From assembly GCA_943325355.2 (NCBI GenBank), contig CALPPA020000131.1:1-5673 (forward strand): 5,673 bases of DNA, written 5' to 3'. The DNA is from Klebsiella pneumoniae. GTDB lineage: Bacteria; Bacteroidota; Bacteroidia; Flavobacteriales; Flavobacteriaceae. Numbering within the stretch: the stretch's first letter is position 1; each line of letters opens with the position of its first letter. The notes beneath the pieces were generated by a model that searched no databases, was not told where the DNA came from, and saw only the letters and a program-made list of their open reading frames with translations. Below are positions 1 through 5,673 of this stretch, piece after piece. A program made the position numbers and the translations under genes.

Positions 1-953
1 CTAAATTTCCAAGTTTTTTTCTGGTCTGAAAAACATTTTTCGCTACTTTCTGCCTCAGCTTGTGTGACAATAACAATGGGTGTGTCAAATGTTTTGTGAG
101 CTAATTCATATCGTTTTACTTGCGCGGAAGTAAACACTTCGTTTCTATTCAACAATTCCCCTGTTGCGTTCAAAACGTGATCTGCTGGAACAGTAATATT
201 TACATCAAAATCTCCAAAGGGCAGTGTAAATTCTCCACTTCCCCAAAATTGCATATTTTGCCAGCCCTCAACATCGTTGTAAACTGCCATTCTAGGGTAA
301 AACTGAGCAATAACATAGAGTTTATTTCCGTCTTTTTCGAATAATTCATACCCTGATCGACCACCGTCTTGTTGATAATTGTTGATGTTATACCACCATT
401 TTATAGAAAAAGATACTTTTTCACCAGGTTTCATTGGCGTAGCCAAATTGATGCGCATCATCGTATAATTGATAGAATATGACATTGCATTTCCTTTTGA
501 GTCTTTTAGATATTCAATATTAAAACCGCGGTCTAATCCTTGTTTCAAAAATTTATTGGCAAAATTATTTGGAGTGAATACTTCTTGTGTCCTTTGATTT
601 TCTGCTAATGGAGTTTGTGAATTTTTGGCGGCTTGGTTTTGGTCTAGTTGCACCCATAAATACTCTAAAGTATCGGGGGAATTGTTATAATACGTTATCG
701 TTTCAGAACCGCTTAATCTCGAATTTTTGTCGTCTAATTCAATATCAATTTTATAATCGGCTTTTTGCTGATAATAAGCAGGACCAGGAGCACCTGATGC
801 GGTACGAAACATATTGGGTGTTGCCAATAAATCATACATTTGGCTGAATTTATTAGAATCAACTTTTCCAGATTCTTTAACCGATGGAGTAGTTGGATTA
901 GTCTGAGCGAATGAAAGCAGTGGGAAAATGATTAGTACTATAATTTTTTTCAT
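1..953 (-). CDS. M1-family metallopeptidase, exported, N-terminal part (runs off left edge)
   Basis: The reading frame from the ATG at 953 is open for 317 complete codons and leaves the window without a stop, so only the N-terminal part is present. Residues 1-16 form a signal peptide (MKK, hydrophobic core, then SFA), with likely cleavage before Gln17, so it should act in the periplasm, at the outer membrane or outside the cell. The rest resembles the N-terminal beta-domain of Bacteroidota M1 aminopeptidase-like proteins. Recognisable stretches are MYDLLATPNMFRTASGAPGP (39-58), a beta-rich segment with SGSETITYYNNSPDTLEYLW (81-100), FYPRMAVYNDVEGWQNMQFW (208-227) and a FGDFDVNITVPADHVLNATG stretch (236-255). 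The catalytic HExxH zinc site would lie beyond the left edge, so activity cannot be judged. It is the last visible gene of the minus-strand operon, 54 bases after the DUF6702-like gene. No Shine-Dalgarno sequence precedes the ATG, as is usual in this group. Confidence 0.88.
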   Translation of the reverse strand, partial: MKKIIVLIIFPLLSFAQTNPTTPSVKESGKVDSNKFSQMYDLLATPNMFRTASGAPGPAYYQQKADYKIDIELDDKNSRLSGSETITYYNNSPDTLEYLWVQLDQNQAAKNSQTPLAENQRTQEVFTPNNFANKFLKQGLDRGFNIEYLKDSKGNAMSYSINYTMMRINLATPMKPGEKVSFSIKWWYNINNYQQDGGRSGYELFEKDGNKLYVIAQFYPRMAVYNDVEGWQNMQFWGSGEFTLPFGDFDVNITVPADHVLNATGELLNRNEVFTSAQVKRYELAHKTFDTPIVIVTQAEAESSEKCFSDQKKTWKF

Positions 954-1007
954 AGAAAGAAAGCCTTTTTTAAATTGGTGTGAAATAATATAATGATTGC
1001 CTTTGAA

Positions 1008-1511
1008 TTAGTATTTAAATATTTTAGAAGTTATTAAACTTGTTAAAATAAAACTTTTTTTATCGCCAGAAACAGTGACATTAATCCTGTTTTGTTGATC
1101 AGAAAAATAATCAATTAAAACGGTATTGTTTATTTCGAGAGAATTTATTTTGGAAACCCCTTTTATGTTCCCGTAACAAACAATTTCGTCGCCCTCTATT
1201 TCTTTACTTAAAAAATTTACAAGGTTTAGTTGTCCATTTACTTTTATCGAAACATTTTTGGCTAAATAGTCTTTTAAAATCTTTAAATCCTCAGGAGTTT
1301 CTTTTTCATCACCGATAGAAATTTTGGTTTTGTATTTTCTTTCAAGGGCTTTGTTTAAATCCTCGATATGAATTCGGGAAGTGATTTGAAGCATCTTCTT
1401 TTCTGAAGCATAATTTATTTGGTACAATGCCACGTGAAATTTATGAACAGAATAAGAGGATAAGACAACAATAAGTATTGGTAATAAAATAGATGAGATT
1501 TGTTTTTTCAT
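1008..1511 (-). CDS. DUF6702-like small exported protein
   Basis: This 167-residue protein of unknown function begins with a basic and hydrophobic segment (MKKQ followed by a hydrophobic stretch to about residue 17), consistent with a signal peptide or a single membrane anchor. Cleavage after SSYS (residue 21) is plausible. The mature start, SVHKFHVALYQINY, together with LQITSRIHIEDLNKALE, SIKVNGQ and a late VSGDKKSFILT segment, is what I recognise as the Bacteroidota DUF6702 family. That assignment is from memory of the family pattern, not a search. The length is about normal for the family. It shows alternating beta-like strands, no enzyme motif, and one cysteine in the mature part (EIVCYGN). 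It lies between the paralogous pair and the M1 peptidase gene, all on the same strand, with gaps of 68 and 54 bases, so co-transcription is likely. A possible own promoter sits directly before the ATG. It may help an envelope process linked to the M1 protein, but this is inference. Confidence 0.8.
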   Translation of the reverse strand: MKKQISSILLPILIVVLSSYSVHKFHVALYQINYASEKKMLQITSRIHIEDLNKALERKYKTKISIGDEKETPEDLKILKDYLAKNVSIKVNGQLNLVNFLSKEIEGDEIVCYGNIKGVSKINSLEINNTVLIDYFSDQQNRINVTVSGDKKSFILTSLITSKIFKY

Positions 1512-1515
1512 TTTT

Positions 1516-1523
1516 CAAAAATA
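1516..1523 (-). promoter_or_regulatory. Candidate -7 box before the DUF6702-like gene
   Basis: On the minus strand the octamer TATTTTTG matches the Bacteroidota -7 consensus TAnnTTTG exactly and ends four bases (AAAA) before the ATG at 1511. No TTG is visible at the expected -33 distance. The region is very A/T-rich, so a chance match is possible. If it is used, transcription would start at or next to the start codon, giving a leaderless or nearly leaderless transcript. Confidence 0.3.
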
Positions 1524-1579
1524 GTAAAAATTATAAAAATTTGGTTTTATAAGTAAAGAAATGGTTAATAAATTGCATT

Positions 1580-2332
1580 TTAATTTTCATCGGTAATGAT
1601 TTCATTGTACTTTTTTGCCAAAGGGACTATCAATAGCTCTATTTTGGTTTTATTTTTAGATTTCAAAACCTCAGCAAAAATCTGGTCATCTATGCAATAA
1701 TATTGGAATCCTCTGATGTAATCGGTAGGAATTTTAAGTGTTTTTGCAAAATAATCCTTTTTATATAGGGCATCAATAATTGCTAACAATCGTTCTTTCT
1801 TTTCTACTTCAATTTCTTTTTTGATCATAGCTGTTCGGCCATTAATAGCATTTAAAATGGGATCAACAGCCAGAGAACCTCCTAAAATCACCAACAAATG
1901 TATTGGTTTAAAATCGCCTGCAGTGTATAACTTTCTTTCCATTGGAGTTCGATGTTTAATTCCTTTGGGAGAAATTCCTAATGAAACCGCATTTAATTCA
2001 AGATTATTATTGACGATTACTTCCTTAAGTTCAGTGGTTTTAGAAATCATTTTTATAATAATCAACTCTGATTTTAAATCCTCTTGTTCAATGATTTTTC
2101 GGTGATATTCTATATTTACTGATGAAAAAACCAGCAAATCTTGGGCTTTGGCCAAAATGTAAAATTCGCCATTGCTATCGCTGATAGTGCTCTTTTCGTT
2201 CACTAAATTTACAATTGTTACACCTTCGACATTGCCAGATGCAACACTAATTTTTCCGTGAAGTGTTTTCTCGACTGTACTTTGGGCAAAAGTCAATTGA
2301 TAAATAAATAGTAGTATAAGGATTTTATTCAT
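1580..2332 (-). CDS. Secreted carboxypeptidase-regulatory-like domain protein, longer paralogue
   Basis: This 250-residue exported protein has a signal peptide at residues 1-16 (hydrophobic core then TFA), with likely cleavage before Gln17. Residues about 24-108 match the carboxypeptidase-regulatory-like beta-sandwich (CarboxypepD_reg-like fold), also found at the N-terminus of SusC/TonB-dependent receptors: LHGKI, GVTIVNL, then the typical STISDSNGEFYI turn, LLVFSSVNIEYHRK and LKEVIV. There is no plug or barrel domain. The C-terminal region (about 109-250) I cannot assign. It contains NAVSLGISPKGIK, a segment with DFKPIHLLVILGGS (140-153), GRTAMIKKEIEVEKK (165-179) and GFQYYCIDD. It is a tandem paralogue of the gene just upstream. 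Its ATG lies inside that gene's end (8-base overlap), so its translation is probably coupled. No catalytic motif is seen. A structural or accessory envelope role is the most that can be inferred. Confidence 0.85.
   Translation of the reverse strand: MNKILILLFIYQLTFAQSTVEKTLHGKISVASGNVEGVTIVNLVNEKSTISDSNGEFYILAKAQDLLVFSSVNIEYHRKIIEQEDLKSELIIIKMISKTTELKEVIVNNNLELNAVSLGISPKGIKHRTPMERKLYTAGDFKPIHLLVILGGSLAVDPILNAINGRTAMIKKEIEVEKKERLLAIIDALYKKDYFAKTLKIPTDYIRGFQYYCIDDQIFAEVLKSKNKTKIELLIVPLAKKYNEIITDEN
1968..2191. repeat. Paralogue repeat, downstream copy (blocks 1968-1995 and 2144-2191)
   Basis: Within the longer paralogue, two blocks are base-for-base identical to the shorter one at a constant offset of 709: 28 bases at 1968-1995 (matching 2677-2704) and 48 bases at 2144-2191 (matching 2853-2900). 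The intervening sequence is similar but not identical. The 48-base block encodes the STISDSNGEFYILAKA part of the beta-sandwich domain. The arrangement is a tandem gene duplication in the same orientation. Confidence 0.85.
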
Positions 2333-3047
2333 CCTTAAAACCTATTAAATCATTGAATTTTTCAGCCAAAGGAACAATTAAAAACATCGTCATAGTTTTG
2401 TTTTTAGATCGTAATGCCGTTGCCAATTTTTCATCTTCAATACAATAAAATTGAAACCCTTTAACATAATCAGCAGGTATTTTCAGTGTGTTTATATAAT
2501 ATTCCTCTTCAAAAAGAGCATCAATTTTTGCTAACAAATTATACTTTTTTTCAACTTCAATTTCTTTTTTAAGCATTTCTGTTCGACCTGATATCATATT
2601 CAAAAGGGCGTCACCAGGTGTTGAAGTTGCTGTAAATAATCTCCTTTCGGCAGGCGTAAATTTCTTGATCCCTTTAGGAGAAATTCCTAATGAAACCGCA
2701 TTTATTTCTGGATGTTTATTGACGATTACTTCTTTGAGTTCGGTGATTTTGGCGGCCATTTTTATGATAATGATGTCTGCTTTTAAATCTTCTTCTTCGA
2801 TTATTTTTCGGTGATATTCTAAATTTACCGATGAGAAAACTAGTAAATCTTCGGCTTTGGCCAAAATGTAAAATTCGCCATTGCTATCGCTGATAGTGCT
2901 TTTTTCGTTTACTAAATTAATAATATTTACACCCTCAATAGTACCGGATGCTACAACAATTTTTCCGTGAAGTATTTTCTCGCCACTAGTTTGACCAAAA
3001 GTTATTTGGCAAAGTAATAGAAAAAATAAGAAATGAAACCTTCGCAT
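2325..3047 (-). CDS. Secreted carboxypeptidase-regulatory-like domain protein, shorter paralogue, first gene of operon
   Basis: This 240-residue exported protein has a signal peptide at residues 1-18 (MRR, strongly hydrophobic core, TFG) with probable cleavage before Gln19. Cys13 sits in the hydrophobic core with Leu at -1, so it is unlikely to be a lipobox. Residues about 26-110 form the same beta-sandwich domain as the downstream paralogue, with 71 of 85 residues identical by my eye count. The unassigned C-terminal region (111-240) is less alike. It keeps NAVSLGISPKGIK, GRTEMLKKEIEVEKK (154-168), DYVKGFQFYCIED and FLIVPLAEKFND, but has 7 residues (141-147) where the paralogue has 20. Its stop overlaps the next gene's start (ATGAATAA on the coding strand). 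It is the first gene of the minus-strand cluster and faces pepE divergently. No Shine-Dalgarno sequence is seen before the ATG. Function unknown. Confidence 0.85.
   Translation of the reverse strand: MRRFHFLFFLLLCQITFGQTSGEKILHGKIVVASGTIEGVNIINLVNEKSTISDSNGEFYILAKAEDLLVFSSVNLEYHRKIIEEEDLKADIIIIKMAAKITELKEVIVNKHPEINAVSLGISPKGIKKFTPAERRLFTATSTPGDALLNMISGRTEMLKKEIEVEKKYNLLAKIDALFEEEYYINTLKIPADYVKGFQFYCIEDEKLATALRSKNKTMTMFLIVPLAEKFNDLIGFKDE
2677..2900. repeat. Paralogue repeat, upstream copy (blocks 2677-2704 and 2853-2900)
   Basis: This is the partner of the repeat in the downstream paralogue. The 28-base and 48-base blocks are perfect matches, in the same orientation and at the same offset of 709. 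Past the in-frame length difference in the genes the offset becomes 748, which equals 709 plus 39 and fits a clean 13-codon insertion or deletion. Confidence 0.85.
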
Positions 3048-3204
3048 AGGCGATTTTTCTTTTTTAGTAACGTAAAAGTATCTAATACTCTTCCAAATTA
3101 AATATTAAGAACTTGGTAAGAATATGTTAATTAAAAAAAATGGAATGCTACATCAAAAGCACGATTTCATATCTTTATCCCAAACTTAGTATCTTGAAAA
3201 AAAT
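3048..3204. promoter_or_regulatory. Divergent intergenic region between the exported-protein operon and pepE
   Basis: These 157 A/T-rich bases separate two divergent genes and must hold the promoters of both. For pepE the best candidate -7 box is TATCTTTA at 3170-3177 (one mismatch from TAnnTTTG), 27 bases before the ATG, with no clear TTG upstream. For the minus-strand operon the candidates are TACTTTTA at 3080-3073 and TTAATTTG at 3101-3094, each one mismatch from consensus and each without a well-placed -33 element. No operator-like inverted repeat stands out. Confidence 0.4.
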
Positions 3205-3912
3205 ATGAAAAATTTAATTATTGCCAGTACTTCAACCCTTCACGGAGGAGATTATTTAGAGTATTTATTACCTGAGTTGCAGCTTCATTTTAAGCATTGC
3301 AAAACAATCTTATTTATTCCTTTTGCTAGACCTGGCGGAATTTCGCACGATGAGTATACAAAAAAAGTGGCGCTGGCTTTCGCCAAAATAAGCAAAGAAC
3401 TAAAAGGAATTCACGAATTTGAAGATTTTTCTAAAGCTATTGCTAATGCTGAAGGAATATTTACAGGTGGAGGAAATACTTTTTTACTGGTTTCCCAATT
3501 ATACAAAAACAGCATAATGACACTTCTCGCAGACGCTGTCAAAAATGGAACTCCTTATTTAGGAACAAGTGCAGGCAGCAATATTTGTGGTTTGACCATG
3601 CAAACTACTAATGATATGCCTATTATTTATCCGCCAAGTTTTCAAACACTGGGGTTAATTCCATTTAATTTGAATCCGCATTATCTCGATCCAGATTTAC
3701 AATCAAAACATATGGGAGAAACCCGTGAAACCAGAATTAACGAGTTTCATTCTTTTAATACTATTCCTATTTTAGGATTGCGAGAAGGAAGCTGGCTAGA
3801 CGTGAAAGGAGTTGAAATAACTTTGAAAGGCAACTTGACTGCACGACTATTTAGACAAAACCAAACCCCCGAAGAAATTGAAAGTGGGTCAGACTTGAGT
3901 TCTTTAAAGTAA
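3205..3912 (+). CDS. pepE: Dipeptidase E (alpha-aspartyl dipeptidase, peptidase family S51)
   Basis: This 235-residue cytoplasmic serine peptidase should hydrolyse dipeptides with N-terminal aspartate (Asp-X), a late step in peptide breakdown. Family features are clear along the whole length: FIPFARPGG (37-45), the GGGNTFLL loop (88-95), the nucleophile elbow GTSAGSN with Ser122, NPHYLD with His159, and GLREGSW with Glu194. The known Salmonella PepE triad is Ser120-His157-Glu192, so all three residues are offset by exactly two here, and the spacing is conserved. The length is close to the 229 residues of the enterobacterial enzymes. There is no signal peptide. The ATG at 3205 gives the expected N-terminus (KNLIIASTSTLHGG), and an A-rich stretch, not a Shine-Dalgarno sequence, precedes it. 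It appears monocistronic, ending at a terminator two bases after its last sense codon's stop region. It could be a cyanophycinase-like relative, but the triad and flanking motifs favour PepE. Confidence 0.95.
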   Translation: MKNLIIASTSTLHGGDYLEYLLPELQLHFKHCKTILFIPFARPGGISHDEYTKKVALAFAKISKELKGIHEFEDFSKAIANAEGIFTGGGNTFLLVSQLYKNSIMTLLADAVKNGTPYLGTSAGSNICGLTMQTTNDMPIIYPPSFQTLGLIPFNLNPHYLDPDLQSKHMGETRETRINEFHSFNTIPILGLREGSWLDVKGVEITLKGNLTARLFRQNQTPEEIESGSDLSSLK

Positions 3913-3945
3913 AAAACCCCATCAGCGAAGGCGGATGAGGTTTTT
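3912..3945. terminator. Bidirectional intrinsic terminator between pepE and tRNA-Gly
   Basis: The arms AAAAACCCCATC (3912-3923) and GATGAGGTTTTT (3934-3945) pair over 12 positions around an inner GC-GAAG-GC mini-hairpin. The left A-run and right T-run give a U-tract in both directions, so it can end pepE transcripts and the convergent tRNA transcript. The single imperfect position (3919/3938) is a C-A mismatch in plus-strand RNA but a G-U wobble in minus-strand RNA. The hairpin is therefore slightly better in the tRNA direction, where six U residues follow. It begins at the last base of the pepE stop codon and ends two bases before the tRNA 3' end. Confidence 0.85.
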
Positions 3946-3947
3946 AG

Positions 3948-4020
<73 letters not shown>

Positions 4021-4032
4021 ATTACAACGGTG

Positions 4033-4064
4033 CAAATATAATTAATTACTTAGCTTCTTTGCAA
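4033..4064 (-). promoter_or_regulatory. Bacteroidota-type promoter of tRNA-Gly
   Basis: Reading the minus strand, TTG at 4064-4062 is followed after 21 bases by TATATTTG at 4040-4033, an exact match to the Bacteroidota primary-sigma -7 consensus TAnnTTTG with a -33 TTG element. The box ends 12 bases before the tRNA 5' end at 4020, so transcription would start a few bases upstream of the mature tRNA. A run of eight A residues (minus strand, 4073-4066) lies immediately upstream of the -33 element, with a second run of ten at 4106-4097. These could act as UP-element-like A-tracts, as expected for a strong stable-RNA promoter. Confidence 0.8.
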
Positions 4065-4271
4065 GTTTTTTTTGAAATTCTTATGAAAAAGGATTATTTT
4101 TTTTTTAACCATTTTAAAACTAAATCATTATAAAATCATTATTTTTATGTATTAAAGGCAATTATAACAAATAATACTAACGTTTTCTCTAGACAAATTA
4201 TTCCCATTAAAGCCAAACCTATACAAATCCCTCATAATGTTTATTGTGTTTTAATTTTTAAAAAGATAAAA
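4065..4271. other. AT-rich spacer upstream of the L,D-transpeptidase gene
   Basis: These 207 bases hold no plausible coding frame. They contain the T-runs described with the tRNA promoter and a perfect 10-base direct repeat, AAATCATTAT, at 4122-4131 and 4133-4142, spaced 11 bases start to start. The promoter of the transpeptidase gene must be here, but I find no exact TAnnTTTG on the plus strand. TAATTTTT at 4252-4259 is one mismatch away and lies very close to the ATG, without a suitable -33 element. Confidence 0.5.
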
Positions 4272-5673
4272 ATGAATAAATTTTTTATTTTAGTATTGAT
4301 TTTCATTGCCTTAAGTTGCCAAAAAGAAGCAAGAAAAAAAGTGGCTCATCCTATTCCTGCTCCACTTCCAGTGATTTTGGTCGAGGGAAAATCAGTATTT
4401 ATAGATAGTGTTTTGTTAAAGCCTTTTGGCGGTAAAATTTTAAAAGAGTTTTATTTAGCTACTGGTTTTAAATCGGTTTGGCAATCCAAAAAAGATCGAA
4501 GAATTATACTGGAACAACTCATAAATTCCGAGGAAGAAGGATTGAATCTTGCAAATTATGAAGTAAATAAATTACAGCAATATGAAAAAAAATACGATAG
4601 TTTAAATGATAATGAAAGAGCAAAATATGATGTTTTGCTGACGCATAAACTTCAAAAATACATCTCTCACCTGAGTACTGGACGATACAATCAAAGGGAT
4701 TTTTATAAAAATTGGGATTTAAAAAAGGATACAATTGATATAAACAGAACGATAGCCATTTTACTTAAAATAGATTCTTTGAAGTATAAAATGGAGCAGT
4801 TAAAACCCAATCATATTGTTTACAAAAGTTTGAAAAAAGCCCTCAAAATCATTAATACTTTCCCAGATTCTACTTTTAGCCCGATTGAAATTGCAACTAA
4901 AATTGTTCTAAATGACACGAATCCGTCAATAATTGATATAAAAAAGAGATTAATTTATTGGAAAGATATGAAGCCAAAAGACAGTCTTTCTGCTATTTAC
5001 GACAGTGATATGAACGAGGCGATGAAGAAATTTCAAATCCGTCACGGTTTAGCAGCCGATGGAGTTGTTGGAACGGGTACGATTGCAGCTTTAAATTTTT
5101 CTAAAAATCATCGAAAACAACAAATTCTCACTAATCTTGAGCGTTGGAAATGGTTTCCAAAAGAGATGGGAAAGGAATATTTAATTGTAAACATTCCAGA
5201 TTATAAATTGACTTTGGTTAAAAACAATGACACGATAAGAACCCATAAAGTTATCGTAGGAAGAGATAAACGGCCAACTCCGGTGCTTTCGTCAAGATTA
5301 AGTAATGTGATTTTGAATCCTACTTGGACTGTGCCACCCACTATTTTGAAGGAAGATGTAATTCCGGCTATTTCTAGGAATCGAAGATATTTAGCTCAAA
5401 CTAATATAATTGTTTACGACGCTAATGGCAATGAAGTTTCTGCAAATAATTGGAAACTCTCCAATGCAAAAAGGTATCGATATGTGCAAAGCCCAGGAAC
5501 ATTTAATTCTTTGGGGATGGTTAAATTCTCTTTTCCAAACCCGTTTTCGATTTATTTGCACGATACCAATCATCGAGATTTTTTCGGGAAACAAAAACGT
5601 TCTTTGAGTTCAGGTTGTGTCAGAGTTCAAAATCCATTAGAATTGGCCGAATATTTGCTTGGCGATGAAACCA
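4272..5673 (+). CDS. L,D-transpeptidase of the YcbB/LdtD class, lipoprotein type (runs off right edge)
   Basis: The frame from the ATG at 4272 is open for 467 codons to the right edge, so only the C-terminal end is missing. The enzyme should make 3-3 cross-links in peptidoglycan in the periplasm. Residues 1-16 form a lipoprotein signal (MNKFFILVLIFIALSC) with Cys16 as the lipidation site, followed by a basic, proline-containing linker (QKEARKK, PIPAPLPV). Residues about 50-215 resemble the scaffold domain of this class (EFYLATGFKSVW, EEEGLNLANY, LSTGRYN). Residues about 222-276 are a PG_binding_1 domain (MKKFQIRHGLAADGVVGTGT). From about 302 comes the YkuD domain: YLIVNIPDYKLTLV, LNPTWTVPPTI, FPNPFSIYLHDT with His430, and SSGCVRV with Cys449. 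The His-Cys spacing of 19 equals that of E. coli LdtD (His509, Cys528). SSGC in place of SHGC is normal for this class. An A-rich stretch, not a Shine-Dalgarno sequence, precedes the ATG. Confidence 0.93.
   Translation, partial: MNKFFILVLIFIALSCQKEARKKVAHPIPAPLPVILVEGKSVFIDSVLLKPFGGKILKEFYLATGFKSVWQSKKDRRIILEQLINSEEEGLNLANYEVNKLQQYEKKYDSLNDNERAKYDVLLTHKLQKYISHLSTGRYNQRDFYKNWDLKKDTIDINRTIAILLKIDSLKYKMEQLKPNHIVYKSLKKALKIINTFPDSTFSPIEIATKIVLNDTNPSIIDIKKRLIYWKDMKPKDSLSAIYDSDMNEAMKKFQIRHGLAADGVVGTGTIAALNFSKNHRKQQILTNLERWKWFPKEMGKEYLIVNIPDYKLTLVKNNDTIRTHKVIVGRDKRPTPVLSSRLSNVILNPTWTVPPTILKEDVIPAISRNRRYLAQTNIIVYDANGNEVSANNWKLSNAKRYRYVQSPGTFNSLGMVKFSFPNPFSIYLHDTNHRDFFGKQKRSLSSGCVRVQNPLELAEYLLGDET

Noticed and set aside
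120..847. Two open frames (74 and 86 codons) on the plus strand opposite the M1 gene
   Set aside because: The minus-strand frame is continuous and matches the M1 family throughout, while the plus-strand frames have no family-like sequence.
1821..2105. 94-codon open frame on the plus strand inside the longer paralogue gene
   Set aside because: It is antisense to a well-supported coding region, has no recognisable protein features, and the shorter paralogue shows no matching open frame of note.
3009..3011. Cys13 of the shorter paralogue as a lipoprotein cysteine
   Set aside because: Leu is at -1 instead of Gly, Ala or Ser, and the hydrophobic core continues to a good signal peptidase I site before Gln19.
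4519..5607. Short open frames opposite or out of frame with the L,D-transpeptidase
   Set aside because: The transpeptidase frame is uninterrupted with its domains in order, so these are shadows.
5604..5627. SSGC in place of the common SHGC at the transpeptidase active site
   Set aside because: At first it looks like a lost residue, but SSGC is normal for the YcbB/LdtD class and the catalytic His430-Cys449 spacing is intact.

Overview
The window looks like a Flavobacterium (Bacteroidota) chromosome segment. It is strongly AT-rich, its start codons lack Shine-Dalgarno sequences and instead follow A-rich stretches, its signal peptides end in FAQ or FGQ, and a clear Bacteroidota-type promoter (TTG / TAnnTTTG) stands before a tRNA gene. 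All four stop codons that lie inside the window are TAA. I see no insertion sequence, phage gene, CRISPR array or other sign of recent transfer. It reads as ordinary chromosomal backbone with some unstudied secreted proteins.

Region 1 (1-3047, minus strand, transcribed right to left) is a probable four-gene operon of exported proteins. The first two genes, at 3047-2325 and 2332-1580, are tandem paralogues. Each has a signal peptide, a carboxypeptidase-regulatory-like beta-sandwich domain and a C-terminal region I cannot assign. They overlap by 8 bases. A DUF6702-like small exported protein follows (1511-1008). Last comes the N-terminal 317 residues of an M1-family metallopeptidase that runs off the left edge, with its zinc site outside the window.

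Region 2 (3048-3204) is a divergent intergenic region. It leads rightward into pepE (3205-3912), an aspartyl dipeptidase of family S51 with an intact Ser122-His159-Glu194 triad. A shared bidirectional terminator (3912-3945) separates pepE from a convergent tRNA-Gly(TCC) gene (4020-3948), which has a textbook promoter at 4064-4033.

Region 3 (4065-5673) is an AT-rich spacer of about 200 bp. It is followed by a lipoprotein-type L,D-transpeptidase of the YcbB/LdtD class (4272 to beyond the right edge). This has scaffold, peptidoglycan-binding and YkuD domains, and its catalytic His430 and Cys449 are both present.

Functionally, most of the genes concern the cell envelope: cell-wall cross-linking by the L,D-transpeptidase, and exported peptidase and accessory proteins in the minus-strand operon. 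PepE would complete degradation of Asp-X dipeptides in the cytoplasm. The least understood part, and the best candidate for something new, is the paralogous pair at the head of the operon. Nothing here demonstrates a new system outright.
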